64,000 nucleotides of DNA from assembly GCA_002049455.2 (NCBI GenBank), contig KV918849.1, positions 1 through 64,000 of the forward strand. The letters are read 5' to 3'. Positions 1 to 11,628 of this stretch are shown here, piece after piece. Origin of the DNA: Porphyra umbilicalis. Taxonomy: Eukaryota; Rhodophyta; Bangiophyceae; Bangiales; Bangiaceae. A program made the position numbers and the translations under genes. Under the pieces are notes generated by a model that ran no database searches, was not told where the DNA came from, and saw nothing but the letters and a program-made list of their open reading frames with translations. Positions within the stretch are counted from its first letter, which is position 1. Every line of letters starts with the position of its first letter.

Positions 1-508
1 GCTCCGCTGTGCCTCCGTCCACCGTCCTGCTTGACCGAGGCTCTTGACCGAGCCGCAATACCGGGACGGGCCAAGGCCAAGGCAGGGCGTGGGATGTGGT
101 GCCTTTCTAATATGACTGTACGGAGCGCTGACCGAGACCACGGGTGGACTGGGAGTTTGCAGCCGCTGCCACCTCCGCCGCCGCCGCCGCCGCCGCCGCG
201 ACCGCCACCAGACGACGGCAGCAGCCGCTGCCGCCGCCACCGAAGCGGCGGCCACCCAACCCCACCGACGCGCGCGCGGCCCGTCGGGCGACGGCGTGGC
301 TAGCCGTGGCGCCCCCTCCCCGCCGTGCCGCGCACGCGACCGGCCTGCCGTCGCCGCCCACCACCGACGCGGGTGCCCCCAGCGCCGGCGCGTCGACGCC
401 AAGGCACAACCGTTATCCCCCAGCGTGCCCCACTGCGCGCTCGCGCCCCTCGTATGCAGTCGTCCCCGGCGCCCCTTTTGCGGTCATCCCCGCAACCCGC
501 CCCCCCAC

Positions 509-539
<31 letters not shown>

Positions 540-552
540 GCCCCGACGCCGC
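1..552. other. GC-rich low-complexity flank, no gene seen
   Basis: This stretch holds a CCG trinucleotide tract (about 174-199) and a 28-base C homopolymer (512-539). All frames are open over long distances because the sequence is GC-rich, so the Pro/Arg/Ala-rich ORFs here are not treated as genes. It lies just downstream of the minus-strand VOC gene and would include its 3' UTR. Confidence 0.6.
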
Positions 553-1744
553 TCACACCCACTCAACGACCGCCCAGCGGTACCCGTCGGGCGCGACAAA
601 CCCAAACCCCCGCTCCCCAAACTCATTCGCCATCACCCTCGACACGGCGGCGACGCCCGGCGCCGCCGCGACGCGCGCGCGCAGGGCGTCAATTCCCCGC
701 GCACGTAGCGTGTAGAGCGTCATGCCGACGGCGCCCGGCGACGAGGCGGCGGTCACGTCGGGGAGCCCCCCCCCCGGCGACCACACGAGGCAGTGGAGGC
801 GACCGCTGACCGCTGCCGTCCAGTCGGCCGCCGACGACGCGGGGTCGTCAAAGTCGGCGTTGGTGACCGTGTCCCCGTCGGCGGCGGACGCGTCGAGGAG
901 CGCCTCTGAGGCGGCGGGAAAGGCGCTGACCTTGCGCGGGTGCGCCAACAAGCCGAGGACGTTGGCGTAAAAGGGGAGCGCCGCCGCCGCCGCCGGCCCG
1001 GCCGTCACGTGGCCGACGTGGGTGAATTGGGAGGTGGGAAAGTGCGCGGCGGGCGCGACTGCCCCGTACCGCGGCACCGTGTAATCGTGGCGCTGGTACA
1101 ATACCTGCCGCGCCGTGCGCGTGGCGACGAGCGCCTCTGACACCCACGGGTTGCGGCCGACAAAGGGGGTCGGCGGCGGCGCCGACGGGTCGGGCTCGTA
1201 CACCACCCCCGCAATCGGTTCGACGAGATAGACGCCCGCGCTCGCCACCTTTTTAATCCCCCGGTCGTAATCCACGGCGACGACGCGCCCGCCCCCGTCC
1301 GCGTCGACCGCCGCCCGCGCGTGCGCGGCGACGCCATACACGTCGGTGGTGAGTGCCGCCGCCCAGCGGGCGCCGACGGCCTTGAGCGCCGCCGCGCCGA
1401 CGCCGCCGCCCGAGACGGTGCCCCACGTCCACACGCGGAGGAGGCCGTGGTCGGCGCCGCCCGCGTGCGCCAACCGCACCGCCGTCAGGGGGGAGGCGTG
1501 GCCATAGAGGGACCCCGCGTCGGCGGCGGAGAGGGCGCCGCCCGCGGGCGCGCCGGTGAGGGGGGAGGGGGTAGCGGGGGGGGCGTCGCCCCCGGGGGGG
1601 GGGGGGGCACAAACCCAAACTGCGCAAAGTGCTCAATGACGGCGGTGGCGGCGGCGGCAGACGGCACGCCGATGCACACTTCGTAGATGCCCGAGATGGG
1701 GCGGCGCGGGAGCGGCTGCGGGGGGGGAGGGGGGGGGCCGCCAT
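553..1744 (-). CDS. VOC (glyoxalase/bleomycin-resistance fold) family protein, two homopolymer frame breaks
   Basis: A protein of about 396 residues built from two vicinal-oxygen-chelate-like modules. The N-terminal module contains GIYEVCIGVPS and the C-terminal module contains THVGHVTAG and ends GFVAPDGYRWAVVEWV. The middle has the LTAVRLAHAGGADHGL segment seen in extended VOC proteins. Such folds usually bind a metal and act on small molecules; the substrate cannot be told here. The start chosen is the ATG at 1744, followed by a proline stretch. The frame changes twice, at the G8-A-G9 tract (1720-1737) and the G14 tract (1594-1607). One extra base in each tract would make the reading continuous, so these look like sequencing or assembly length errors rather than a dead gene. 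The family call comes from the overall pattern, without a search. Confidence 0.6.
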
Positions 1745-2335
1745 AGCGATGACGCGTGCCGCAGCCGACGGGGGGAGCGGTGGCGCGTTGGGTGAAAAAA
1801 ACACAATAAAAAGGACGCTGCTGAAAAACAAACAATGACAAACGGATGATGGGCAGTGACGGGAAGGGCACGCCAGCGGGGCGGCGGGGGCAGCAAGACG
1901 GGCGCCCGTGCGGGCAGCCTGGGCCCGGGAGGTCGTCCGCAGCGCAACAGGGGCGGGGCAGCGTCGAGCTGTCGCCAGCGGGCACCAGCACTTGCTTGAG
2001 CGCTCTCGCGTGCACGGCCAAGACGACGGCTCCCGCTCCGGCGCGCGATCAGGAGGAATTGACGCAACTCCGCAGGCCGGTGCGCACACTTGCTGACGTG
2101 GCGCCGCGATGCGCGGCCTGCCGGCAGGCATCCGGCATGCCGGCTTGGCCCTTGTTTGGCCAACGCGCCTTGCGCCCCCCCACCCCCACCGGCATCCGCC
2201 CGCCGCCCTGGCGGTTGGCGGCGGCGCCAGACGCGCAGGGAAGACGCCACACGCCAGCATTGGCGGCATTGCTGCTCCTTCTGCCGCTGCTTGTTCCGGT
2301 GCGGCGGTGCGGCGGCCCCCCCTTGCGCCGCCGCC
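1745..2335. other. Divergent promoter region, no gene seen
   Basis: This spacer separates the minus-strand VOC gene from the plus-strand multi-exon gene, so both promoters probably lie here. ORFs cross it in several frames but none shows a convincing protein. I saw no clear TATA box. Confidence 0.5.
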
Positions 2336-4100
2336 ATGGTCGCGATGCTGCCCATCGCGGCGATGCTCGGCAAGGCCGACACGGCGTTCAAGGCCGTCGG
2401 CGGCAGCAGCATCATCTTCAACCTGTGCGTTTGTTGCGGGGGGAGCGCACAGGATGCGCTGCCTCGTGAAGAGTCGACGGGCGAGGAGCCGGGTGTGACT
2501 CTGGCGCGGTGGCGGGGTGAGAGACTGAGAGATGTGGCGGGGGCAGCGGTGCAGCACGGGCGGCGGGGCACCACTGTCACTCCGTTAAGAGAGTAAGCAC
2601 GACGAAACTAACAGGGAGACTCCTCTGCGCGGAACGGTGCGCGTCTTGCCGTCTTGGGCGCCTCGTATTGCATCTGTGTATGCGGCCGCGTCGGTCGGCG
2701 GCGGCAGCATCAAGCACCGTATTTTTGGGAAGAACGTGCGGTGTATTGAGGTGCGTCGGCTCGTCATTGCCTTGTCGGTCGCTGTCGCGGCAGCAGTGTT
2801 GAGAGAGGCTGGGGGCTCTCACCTACCGCGGTCGCCGACAGTTTCTCTGTTTCGGCGCGCGCGTGTGTGCGCGCGGGCGGCACGTCGGGCAGACTGCTAA
2901 CGTCGTGACGTTGCCTTTGATGCCGACCACTTCCTTGTCGTCTCTCTTTCCCTCTCGGTGGCGCTGCTCGACTCCCCCCACAGTACCCCGACGGGGACCT
3001 CCAGTCGTTTCAAATCTACCGCATGAACGTCGGGCGGCTGCGCGAGGTCATTGCCGACGCACAGCCGCCGCCCTTCCCAACTGCGTTTGTGCAGGCCGAG
3101 GTAGGTGGACTGGGACGTGCTGCCACTCTCTTGTTGTGTGTTGTGTGGGCTGCTGTCGGGTGCGGAGCCGCGACGGTGGTTGCGGTAGTCATGCAGGACC
3201 GGGACTAACGTTTCCGCACTGCGTGGTTTGTTGCTTGGCCCTGCATCGCATTCCCGCCGCCGACCAAGACCGCCTCTCCTTGTTTGTCCCGCGTACAACA
3301 CTTTTGGCATACCCGTGGCCGTCGCCCGTCGCTTGCGACCCGACCCCCGGCGCCTCCCCCCACAGGACGTGAAGCAAATGTCTGTTTGGACGTCCCCCCA
3401 CTTCACCGAGGCCATCAAAACGGACGCGGACGTGCGGGCCATTGCCGACGGCGGGTGGCTGTTTTGGTCCAAAGACGGCGCCGACGAGGAGCCCATCCCC
3501 CGGCGGGGCGTCAAGCTCGACGGCTCCCACATCTCGTCCAAGTCAAAGGACGAGCCGACGCCCTCACCCTCCGACTTGATAAGCGACCGGACGCTGCAGG
3601 ACACGGCCATACGGCTGTCGCGGAGTTTGCTCATCCCCCCATCCGTCACGGCCTCCCCGTCTTCCTCGTCTGTCCCCTCTGCTTCCGCGTCCACCCCCTC
3701 TGCTTCCGCCTCTGCTGCCGACGGCGGCGGCGACGGCGCGCCCGCGTCCCCCCTCTCCCGCAGCTTTGCGGTGCTCCCCGCGCGGGGCGTGCGCGGGCGC
3801 CCCCCCCCCCCGGGCTTGACACAGTGGCAGTACGACCGGCTGGTCGACCTTGCCGTCGACGGTGACGCGGGGCTGTTGACGCTCGCGCGCAATTTTGGGG
3901 ACGACCGCCGCGCCTTTCGCCGCGCCGCGCTGCGGCTGCTCGGCCGGCGGGACCCGTCGGCCATCCTCCTGTCTGCGACGCCGGGGGAGGTGGCGGCGGC
4001 GGCGGCGAGGGGGGGGGACGCCGCCGACGGGGATGGGGCGGGGACCGCGTCGCCGACGGCGGGCGTTGAGGCGCAGGTGGAGTTGGCAAACAGGGGCTGA
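2336..4100 (+). CDS. Four-exon gene of unknown function
   Basis: I read exons at 2336-2424, 2708-2750, 2984-3100 and 3366-4100, giving 327 residues. The ATG sits in a strong CCGCCATGG context. Donors are gtgcgt, gtgcgt and gtaggt; acceptors are ggcag, ccacag and ccacag. Reading continues across each junction: FNLIKHRIFGKN, then RCIE-YPDGDL, then AE-DVKQMSVW. The first 150 residues look like a compact fold with aromatic motifs such as MSVWTSPHF and GGWLFWSKD. A Ser/Ala-rich linker follows (about 165-205), then a helical segment containing LTQWQYDRLVDLAVDGD and a Gly/Ala tail. I recognise no family and assign no function. Exon 2 is a 43-base micro-exon. Introns are 283, 233 and 265 bp. Confidence 0.65.
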
Positions 4101-5055
4101 GGTGGGGGCTGGGGGGGCGGGCGGCGGGCGCATCGATGGGGGGAGGAGCCTGGCAAGTGTCGTCGTCCACACCGAGAGCACAAACGGACGCACCCGCTTG
4201 ACTCTTATTGCGTCCCGGCGGCTGCAGATGCGGCGACGACACCGGCAGTTGCCAGGCCGCATTCTGGCTCTCACCTGGACAACAGTGGCTCGCACGTCAC
4301 GGTTCTGTCGCTGGGTTTTTTGCTTTTGAGCTATACGGGCAACAGGCTATCGACCGGCCTCTCTCAAGCCCAACCCGCCAAGCAGCCACACGTCGGGGTT
4401 GTATCCAGGGGCCGGCGCAGCCACGCGCGCACTCGTCTGCCGGCGGCGTGTCGTTTGCAACTCTGCCGGCGGATGCGGGCGCCCTCCACCAAAGACACAA
4501 ACAGAGCTGTGGCAAAACGGCGATGAGCGCGGTGACAAAATTGGATGGGCACCGCCGTGGTCGGCGCCTCGCACCTCCACCAACAATCTGGCGCCATTGG
4601 CGGTGACGACCGGACCGGGACCGCGGCCGCTCCGCCACCCCCGTCGCCGCGTGTTCCTCAATCTGACTGCTGACGCGCCGAGTCCGCCGCTCGGCCAATC
4701 ACAAGCGGCCGACCGGCACCGCCTGCCCGTGGGGATTGTCTGCCGCGGATCACGTGGCGGCGGGAAACCCCATCCCCGCCCGGCGCCGCTGCTCCCCCCC
4801 GTTGACTGCCGCCGTCGTGACTGCGACGCGTCGCTGGCCGTCGACGGCGGGCAGACTGCACGCGCCGCCGCGAGCCGTTTGGGCCCGCTGCAGGACTGCC
4901 GCCGCGATCGGACCCCGCCCGTCCGATCCATTGGGTTGTGCGCCTGCGTCCGTCTTTCCCGCTGACACCTGCTTGGGTCGCCCACCTCCCCGCCGCCCTC
5001 TTCTCTCCCTTCCCCCCCCCCCCCCCCCCCTCCCCCCCCTCCTGCATTGCCCGCC
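4101..5055. other. Intergenic spacer, no gene seen
   Basis: Moderately GC-rich spacer between the four-exon gene and the aminotransferase. It includes a pyrimidine-rich leader with an 18-base C run just before the ATG at 5056. The long minus-strand ORF crossing it is antisense to the aminotransferase and is discounted. Confidence 0.5.
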
Positions 5056-6359
5056 ATGGCCTCCCGCATTGCCGCCGGCGCGGCGGCCGCCGTGGCCCGC
5101 ACCAGCCGCCGCTGCCTGGCCGCGGCGGCGGCGACCCCCCCCCCCCCCGCTGGGCGGGCGTGCCGCAGGGCCCCCCCGACGCCATCCTCGGCGTGACGCA
5201 AGCGTTTGGGCGGGACGCGTCGCCGCGCAAGATCAACCTCGGCGTCGGCGCGTACCGTGACGACGACGGCAAGCCGTACGTCCTCCCGTCGGTGCGGGAG
5301 GCGGAGGCGCGCCTCGCGTCGCGGGGCCTCAACATGGAGTACCTGCCCGTGGCGGGCCACGCGGGCTTCCTCGGCAAGGCCATGGACTTGGCCTATGGGC
5401 CGGGCGCGGTCCCCGCCGGCCTCGCGTCGGTGCAGACGCTGTCGGGGACGGGCGCGTGTCGGCTGGCGGGGGACCTCCTCGCCCGCTTTGCGGGCAAGGA
5501 CGGGCCGGGGGAGGGCGGGCGGCCGCTCGTGTTGCTGCCCAACCCGTCGTGGGCCAACCACGGCGCCATCTTCCGCGACGCGGGCTGCACCGTCGGCACG
5601 TATGCCTACTATGAGCCGGCGACCAAGAGCCTCGACTTGGAGGGGATGCTCCGCGACTTGCGCGCCGCGCCGGCGGGGGCGACCGTGCTGCTGCATGCGT
5701 GCGCGCACAACCCGACGGGCGTCGACCCCGACGCCGACGCCTGGGCCGCCATCTCCGCGGCGGTCGCCGAGGCGGGCCTGCACCCGCTCTTTGACATGGC
5801 CTACCAGGGCTTCACGTCGGGCGACACGGACGCGGACGCGGCGGCGGTGCGGCGGTTTGTGGCCGACGGCCACGCGGTCGTCCTCGCGCAGTCCTTCTCC
5901 AAAAACTTTGGCCTCTACGGCCACCGCGTCGGCGCCCTGTCCGTGATGGCGGGGGATGAGGCGGCGGCGGCGGCGGTCACCTCCCAGCTGTGCATCCTCG
6001 GCCGCCCGTCCTACTCCAACCCGCCCGTCCACGGGGTGCGCCTCGTCGACGAGGTGCTCGGCGACGCCGCGCTCGCGTCGCAGTGGCGGGGGGAGGTGCG
6101 GGGGATGGCCGACCGCATTGCGGGCATGCGCACGGCGCTCGTGGCGGCGCTCGCCGACGCCGGCAGCGGGGCGGATTGGGGGCACGTGACGGCGCAGAAT
6201 GGGATGTTTTGCTACTCGGGCATGTCGGCCGACATGGTCGCCCGGCTGGCGGCGGATTGGAGCGTGTACCTGACCGCCAATGGGCGGATTAGCATGGCGG
6301 GGGTGACGACCAAGAATGTGGGCTACCTCGCTGAGGCGATGCACGCCGTGACCAAGTAG
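5056..6359 (+). CDS. AAT: Aspartate aminotransferase, mitochondrial type (one homopolymer frame break)
   Basis: A pyridoxal-phosphate class I aminotransferase that interconverts aspartate/2-oxoglutarate and oxaloacetate/glutamate, linking the malate-aspartate shuttle to amino-acid synthesis. The ATG at 5056 (CCGCCATGG context) opens an Ala/Arg/Ser-rich presequence with few acidic residues, which suggests import into mitochondria (a plastid is the alternative). The catalytic core then starts at GPPDAILGVTQAFGRD. Visible hallmarks are NLGVGAYRDD, HACAHNPTGVDP (about residue 217), the PLP-ring Asp in FDMAYQGF (about 245), the Schiff-base Lys in SQSFSKNFGLYG (about 283) and the substrate Arg in NGRISMAGV (about 408). 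Total length, about 434, is normal. The presequence and the core lie in different frames; the switch is at a C14 run (5135-5148) and one more C would join them. Confidence 0.92.
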
Positions 6360-6646
6360 GGCGGGCGAGGGGGCGGGCGGCGGTCGCCTCGGTGTGGAGC
6401 CGTTGAGGCGAGCGGGGGTGGTGCTTGCGTCTGTGGTGTGTTTGTTTTCTTCGGTAGGATTTTCGAGCGGCACGTGTTTTTTTGGTGCCTGGTCTGGTGT
6501 ACCTCGCAGTGACAGCTGCTCTTGAGCAGACGACATGTCGTCGGTGCACGCGGTGCTCTGTCTTTGTTCGTCAAAGATCCGCAAGACTCACGAAATGCAT
6601 TAAAGTCATTGAAACAGATAAAACTCACAAGAGTTTGTTATACAGT
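6360..6646. other. 3' flank of the aminotransferase gene
   Basis: Base composition drops from GC-rich to near 50 % here. No gene is seen. It leads into a dispersed repeat. Confidence 0.4.
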
Positions 6647-7278
6647 TCCCTGGCCTTTAGGACAGGGTGCTCTCAAAGTGTAGTGATGCACACATATACT
6701 TAGATCACGGGACTTGCTCTTCGTTTCAGAGGTGGCAGTCTGCATTCGTGTCCTCAGGGATCTGAGGGCGTGTCGACGTTGGAACGGTCGCGATGACGCT
6801 AAAAGCGAATAGAGTTACGTGGCTGAGAAGGACTGTCCTGCCACAAGGGTCACAGGGCCCGGACGGTGCCTGCCCCCCTACCACCCCCCACCGCCCCGAG
6901 TTGGGCGCGGCGACCGCGCGCAGCGACTACGGGAGTTGAACGCGCCCGCGATGACCCGTGGGTGATCGTGCCTGCGCGCCGGCTTCTGTTGCGGCGGCCC
7001 GTCGGCCTGCCATCTACCGGCGCGGTTAGAGGTGCGCTGCGCGGCGGAGTGAAGGCCCCTCCCGTCGGCGTCGCGCGACGCCAGCGAGCCGCCGCCGCTG
7101 CGGTGCCGGCGGCGGCACCCTTTTCCCCGCCCCACGTTCCCCCGCCACGGCAACGTGGCTGTGCGTGCCCCCATGCGCGCTCGCGGCTATGGAGTCGGCC
7201 GGCGTGCCCGGTGTCGATGCGTCGCCAAGCGCGCCACCGCACTGAAGGCCAGGGTATTGCACGCACGTGCCTGGAATC
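6647..7278 (+). repeat. Dispersed repeat, copy A (inverted copy at 31606-32302)
   Basis: About 630 bp that is repeated in inverse orientation at 31606-32302. Matching landmarks include GCTCTCAAAGTGTAGTGATG, GAGGTGGCAGTCTGCATTCG, CGGTGTCGATGCGTCGCC and GTGCCTGGAAT. The ends are AT-richer and the centre is very GC-rich. I see no convincing terminal inverted repeats and no intact coding frame, so the class of element is unknown. It may be a non-autonomous element. Confidence 0.7.
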
Positions 7279-7283
7279 TTTTT

Positions 7284-7400
7284 CTAGTGTTGCATTCTAC
7301 CGGGCCCTAGCATTAATTGATTCCAGGGTTGTGCTCAATTGATGCCAAGCCAGACTGGTCGATTCCAGCTCTCCCGACTATGAGAGCGCATACCCAACAA
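7284..7400 (-). repeat. End of a CTAGTGT...TTCTACC TIR-family element
   Basis: The outer end CTAGTGTTGCATTCTACC is followed by GGTTGTGCTCAATTGATGCC and by CGATTCCAGCTCTCCCG. This matches the reverse complement of the right end of the complete element at 55362-56429. It abuts repeat copy A. The other end of this copy was not found. In the same relative orientation both copies encode a peptide ending GLASIEHNPGIN just inside the TIR. Confidence 0.65.
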
Positions 7401-7754
7401 CGTCGGTTGCGAACCATCTGCGAACCGTTTAAGAGCGCAACGTGTGCGCCTGTGAGTGGCCGAAAGCGTTCCGGCAGCGATATGCGCAGGCTCCGCGAAC
7501 CCGCTCCGCTCGAATCGAGAGTACTTGTTTTTTTCTGTCGGCAGATCGCAGGGTATGGGAAACGGAGAAGGTGACGTTGCTGGGTTGACGACTTGCGAAC
7601 TGGAGCCAGTGAACGGCTTTCCCGGGAGAGGGCCACATTCCGACAGTCCAATGCAAGAGTTCAAGCAAACATGCCATCGATCGACCTCGCGATCACGCTC
7701 ATCTGGCCCCCAAACGTCGGCAAACAACTCGGTCAAGTGAGACACCCAGCGAGA
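7401..7754. other. Stretch with no supported gene
   Basis: About 50 % GC. A minus-strand ORF of 221 codons (7335-8000) runs through this region and into the neighbouring MITE, but it is built from transposon-end sequence and is not accepted as a gene. Confidence 0.4.
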
Positions 7755-8156
7755 TATTGCTGATCCCCGAATTTTGTCCTGGTGGAGAGAGACTGACTTG
7801 CGGACCGACTCTCTCCACCAATCAGATGCGCCCCTGGGACTGACTTGGTGCTCCTGATTGCTTACATGTGCCCATACAGCCTGGAAATCAACATCAGCTC
7901 CTCTTGTTTCTGCACTTCTGGCAAGGAGACAGTAGAAAATCTCAAGATCTTGCGTTGGCAGCTTGCTCCGTGCCAAGAAAATCGGATCAAGCGGCAACAA
8001 AAAGTGAGTTCTGCTGAGTGCATGGTCCTGGCACCGAATGCGTGTTTTCTATTGGCTTTGATGCCTTCTTACTGTCGTTTTAGACCAATAGAGAGCTTTT
8101 ATTCACAGTCAGTCTCTGTCTCTGTCCCCCAGGACAAAATTCGGGGATCAGCAATA
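7755..8156. mobile_element. 402 bp TA-flanked MITE (Tc1/mariner-like)
   Basis: The two ends are a perfect 28-bp inverted repeat (7755-7782 and 8129-8156), with the core GCTGATCCCCGAATTTTG. Both start with TA, consistent with a TA target duplication as in the Tc1/mariner superfamily. There is no transposase inside, so it is non-autonomous. The right half is repeated at 11500-11628. Confidence 0.8.
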
Positions 8157-9649
8157 CAGTCTTTCTCTCCAATGCTGTCCACCCTCTATGGCGATCGTAC
8201 GACCATAAAGTAGCCCGCATTTTTCGTGCAGAAGACCATGATCGGGAGCCACGATCGCCGTTGATTGTACCGTAGAGGCCGGTCGACCGCGTTCGTTGCT
8301 GTCCCCCCCTGGACAAGAACGGCAGCGACAAGAATGGAGAAAGACTGTAGTCGGCAAAACTTTGCGATCGAGGAGACACGACGAGGTCAAACGCACAAAT
8401 GTCGGAGACACGTTGGCAGTATCTCGCATCATTTCGCAGCACTGTCGCATCTCGCGGCCGACTGCAGAGATGTGTAAGTTTCTTATTGGTCCTGTCAGCC
8501 GGCAGACGTACAGCCTGCGTGCAATCTGGTGGCGCTTTCGCCTCGATCGAGACTGGAGCATTCTGTTCTAAAGCGCCCGTGAGGCGGCCGCGTGGTGTCC
8601 GCCAGTCACCGGGAAGCAGGCCGGGCTCTCACGCGGCCGCCTGTGGCGGTCGGGTGGCCCTGCTTGCGAGTCTGCCGAGACGCGGCAGGGACCACGTATG
8701 ATGGCGTCCCTTGTGGAGCGGCAGAATCGTGCGGCCCCCTCCGATTATTTTTGTCAGTGATCCGCATGGTCATTGGTCAGAAGCGTTCTTCCTGTGCACA
8801 CCCCCGGCCGCACCCTCGTTCGGCCGTCCACCGAGAGCGGCCAACTGGGCGCCACATGTCGCGCAGGGAGCACTGTGGCGGTTGAGCGAGGCCCTCAGAC
8901 CCGGCAGGTCACACGGGGAGCGCAGCGTCACGCTAGGCGTGGCCTGCTGGGCTCTGAGTGTGACAGGCAACAAAGGAGTCCGCACGATTCCCCCCGAGCG
9001 AGGGGGTGATTGAAGGCGGCCGCCTGTTTTGGGGGCGTACGGCGGGGTCGTGCCACCTGCGGGACTGTCGAGAATGGTCTCACTGGAGGCTTGCGGGCCC
9101 CTCTGTGATCGTCCACGCAGTGGCAGGGTGGTGACGCCGCCGGATCGTTTGGAACGGTCGCGTTGGCGGCAGACCCTGTTGGTGGACCAATTTTGGACGG
9201 GGTTGCAGCGCCGGGGGCGTCGGTCTCGGCGCCGTGACCCGTTCGGCGCCGAGAGAGGAGCCGTTTGCATCCACGTGCGTGCCTGTGGCCGCCAACGTCG
9301 CCAGCGGCCGCCGTTGAAGCGCGGGAGAGGAGACGTCGTGCGCGCGTGTTCGTAGCAGCCGCCGTCCTCGTTGGCTGCCGCGTTGCATCACGGGAGGGCA
9401 AACGTGCGTGTTCGCGCGCTTTTTCGCGGCAGTTGTTGTCGTTGGCGGCCGCGGCGGCACCGTGTGCGCGTGCGCGCTGCTTTTGGCGGCCGTCTTCTCT
9501 CTGTGCCCGCCGTTGGTACTCGACCGTTCTGGGACGAGGGTGCGGCGGGAGGCGGGCTGCATCACCTAGTGGACACGCTTGTGGCGGTCGGCTCCGATGC
9601 AGCAGCCGTGTCTCCGATCAAAATTGATGCCACACGGTAGCAGGCGAGG
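8157..9649. other. Repeat-derived stretch with no supported gene
   Basis: Mixed composition. A short segment near 8285-8365 (CCTGGACAAGAACGGCAGCG and flanks) is related in inverse orientation to about 10330-10400, so it is a dispersed repeat. No complete coding unit is recognised. Confidence 0.4.
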
Positions 9650-9934
9650 TGCGCCGAAGCTGGCCTCAGTGCCACCGCCAGCGCCTACGCCGGGGCGCTG
9701 TCGGCCTTTCTGGGCAGTCCCAGTGGGGTGACCAGTGATGCGACGCCACAGACCGCTCTTGCCATCTTGAGCGGTCGTCAGGAGGCCGCAGATAAACACG
9801 CTGCGGAACGCCTGCGCGACTCTGTGCGGGCCCTGCTGGCCCCGCCGGGATCCGTGCGCCTGTTCGTTCCTTATTTTTGCTCATTGATTAGCTTCGGCAT
9901 CTACTTTTTGTCGTTTTTCATGTCATTCTTTTGA
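9650..9934 (+). pseudogene. Coding-like remnant, C-terminal fragment of unknown protein
   Basis: An open frame from about 9654 encodes a peptide with natural composition: ASAYAGALSAFLGSP, then a helical QEAADKHAAERLRDSVRALL, then a hydrophobic tail FGIYFLSFFMSFF before the stop at 9932-9934. A stop just upstream (about 9638) and the lack of an in-frame ATG before 9728 suggest a truncated gene or a last exon. I do not recognise the family. Confidence 0.3.
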
Positions 9935-11499
9935 CGCAGTCCGCGTGACTGCCTCGTGACATGGGAGCGCCTCAGATCGGGTCGTGACGATGATGCTGAC
10001 ACGTGTGCTGTTCTCACGACGCCCCTGCGTTGCGGTCTGGTCCGACTTTGTCCTCGGCGCCGTCACCAGACTTCTGCACTTCACATACATACATACCCTG
10101 TGCCGCTGGACGGCGAAATGTCCAGCGGTGGGCGCAGACACAATGTGGAGGCAGACATAGACAAGAAACAAATAAACAGCGCCATCCAGACTTGGAGCAG
10201 TCCAGCGCCAATGATTTATCACGGACAGACAGCCGGTATCGGACGTCGCTTGACAGAAAAACTCGTGAAGTCCCAGCGCCTTCTCGCCCCCTTCCAACGA
10301 GCTGACCTGAGGGCGTGCAACACCTTGCAAAGACATGTACAGTCATTCTCCAGTCCTGTAGGTTCCTTTCTTATCCAGGGGTGGATAGCAACGGAACTAA
10401 AGGTATATCTCATGCACTAAAACCTGTCCCAAAAAAGATGTGGGAGCGTCGGAACTGGTCCTCCAGGAGCCAAAGTCCCTCAGATGACAGATATGGGAGT
10501 TCCGACGGTACTCCGAAAAAAAGGGGCTGTGAGTGCGAGAAGCGCCGGAATGCGCGTGGGTCGCGCGACACTGGTGAAGCGCTGCGTCCGGTTTCCAGCT
10601 CAGCAATAGCCGTTGCAACAATGATCCAGCTGACAAATACAGTCCACTCAAACTGATAGGGCGGATCAAGCCGGCTGGATTGCATGAGACGAAAAAAAGA
10701 ACATGCATTCAAACAGTAGCCCCCGCTTCATAATCTATGGCCGAGTCCAAGGGCCGGCGCTTCACTTTCGGTCCCGACCGCCAGCGTTTCCGCAATGCTC
10801 AGTTTCGACTTCTGATAGGCTGTAAGGCTCGTCATGTACATGCTTACAACTTTCTCTGGTCGAGCACGCCTCACATGCCCATCATGGAAGCATGGCGTCA
10901 ACGAGGGCGCAAAAAGTACCGCGAAACCGGCACCCTGCTTTTTCTGCACGCACGACAAAGCTCCAAAATACAGTCCACACATCGGAACGGAGCGCATAGG
11001 CGGAAAGCTTGCGAGTTGGTGGTTCTTTCCATAGCGGAAAAGTTGGCATTGGGTGCGATGGTGTCCGTCTCTGGTGGGCCTGACGTGCGTCGCCACCAGA
11101 GGTTTTAATGCGTGAGATCCACCTTAGGTCGACCGACAATCGCAGTCCACAATAGCGGTCGTCCGATGCCGGTCGGATTTACAAATTGGAAAACACTTGA
11201 AATCTCGCAACAAGTCGTGCTGACAGCAATTTTTAAGGGAGCACCCACCGTCGTCGCACCCGCCGTCGTCGCCGGTACACCCACCGTCGTCGTCGCGCTC
11301 ACCGATTCCGTCAAAACGATTGGGTCCGGTGCTGTTTTGGTCCCAATGCCGGGCCTCACACCCCCATCCCAAACCCACCCCCCATCCCCCCCCCCCTCCC
11401 CCCCTGTCACCCCTCCCCCTGCTACGCGGAGGCCCATACGAGCTCCCCACAACTTCTGGCGACGTCGGAGGACGCTGTTGCTGCTGGATGCAAGGTCCT
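9935..11499. other. Stretch with no supported gene
   Basis: About 50 % GC, scattered short ORFs on both strands, several copies of an ATACAGTCCA word (for example near 10636 and 10976) and a relative of the 8.3 kb segment at 10330-10400. I interpret it as degraded repeats. Confidence 0.4.
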
Positions 11500-11628
11500 G
11501 GCACTTGATGCGGGCTTTCTATTTGCTTCGATGCTTTCTTACTGTCGTTTTAGACCAACAGAGTGCTTTTATTCAAAGTCACTCTCTGTCTCTGTCCCCC
11601 AGTACAAATTTCAGGGATCAGCAATACC
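11500..11628 (+). repeat. Partial second copy of the 7755-8156 MITE
   Basis: This matches the right half of the MITE: CTTACTGTCGTTTTAGACCA, then CTCTGTCTCTGTCCCCCAG, then GGGATCAGCAATA at the end. The left inverted repeat is missing. The two copies differ at scattered positions, so the family is not very young. Confidence 0.7.

Noticed and set aside
4347..6584. Minus-strand ORF of 745 codons
   Set aside because: It is antisense to the aminotransferase gene, which has clear catalytic motifs; codon bias of that gene removes stops on the opposite strand.
7335..8000. Minus-strand ORF of 221 codons
   Set aside because: It runs through a TIR-family end and into a MITE, so it is a mosaic of repeat DNA.
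11105..11452. Overlapping plus and minus ORFs with Val/Thr repeats near 11250
   Set aside because: The Val/Thr pattern comes from a CCGTCGTCGC-type simple repeat readable on both strands; no gene structure.
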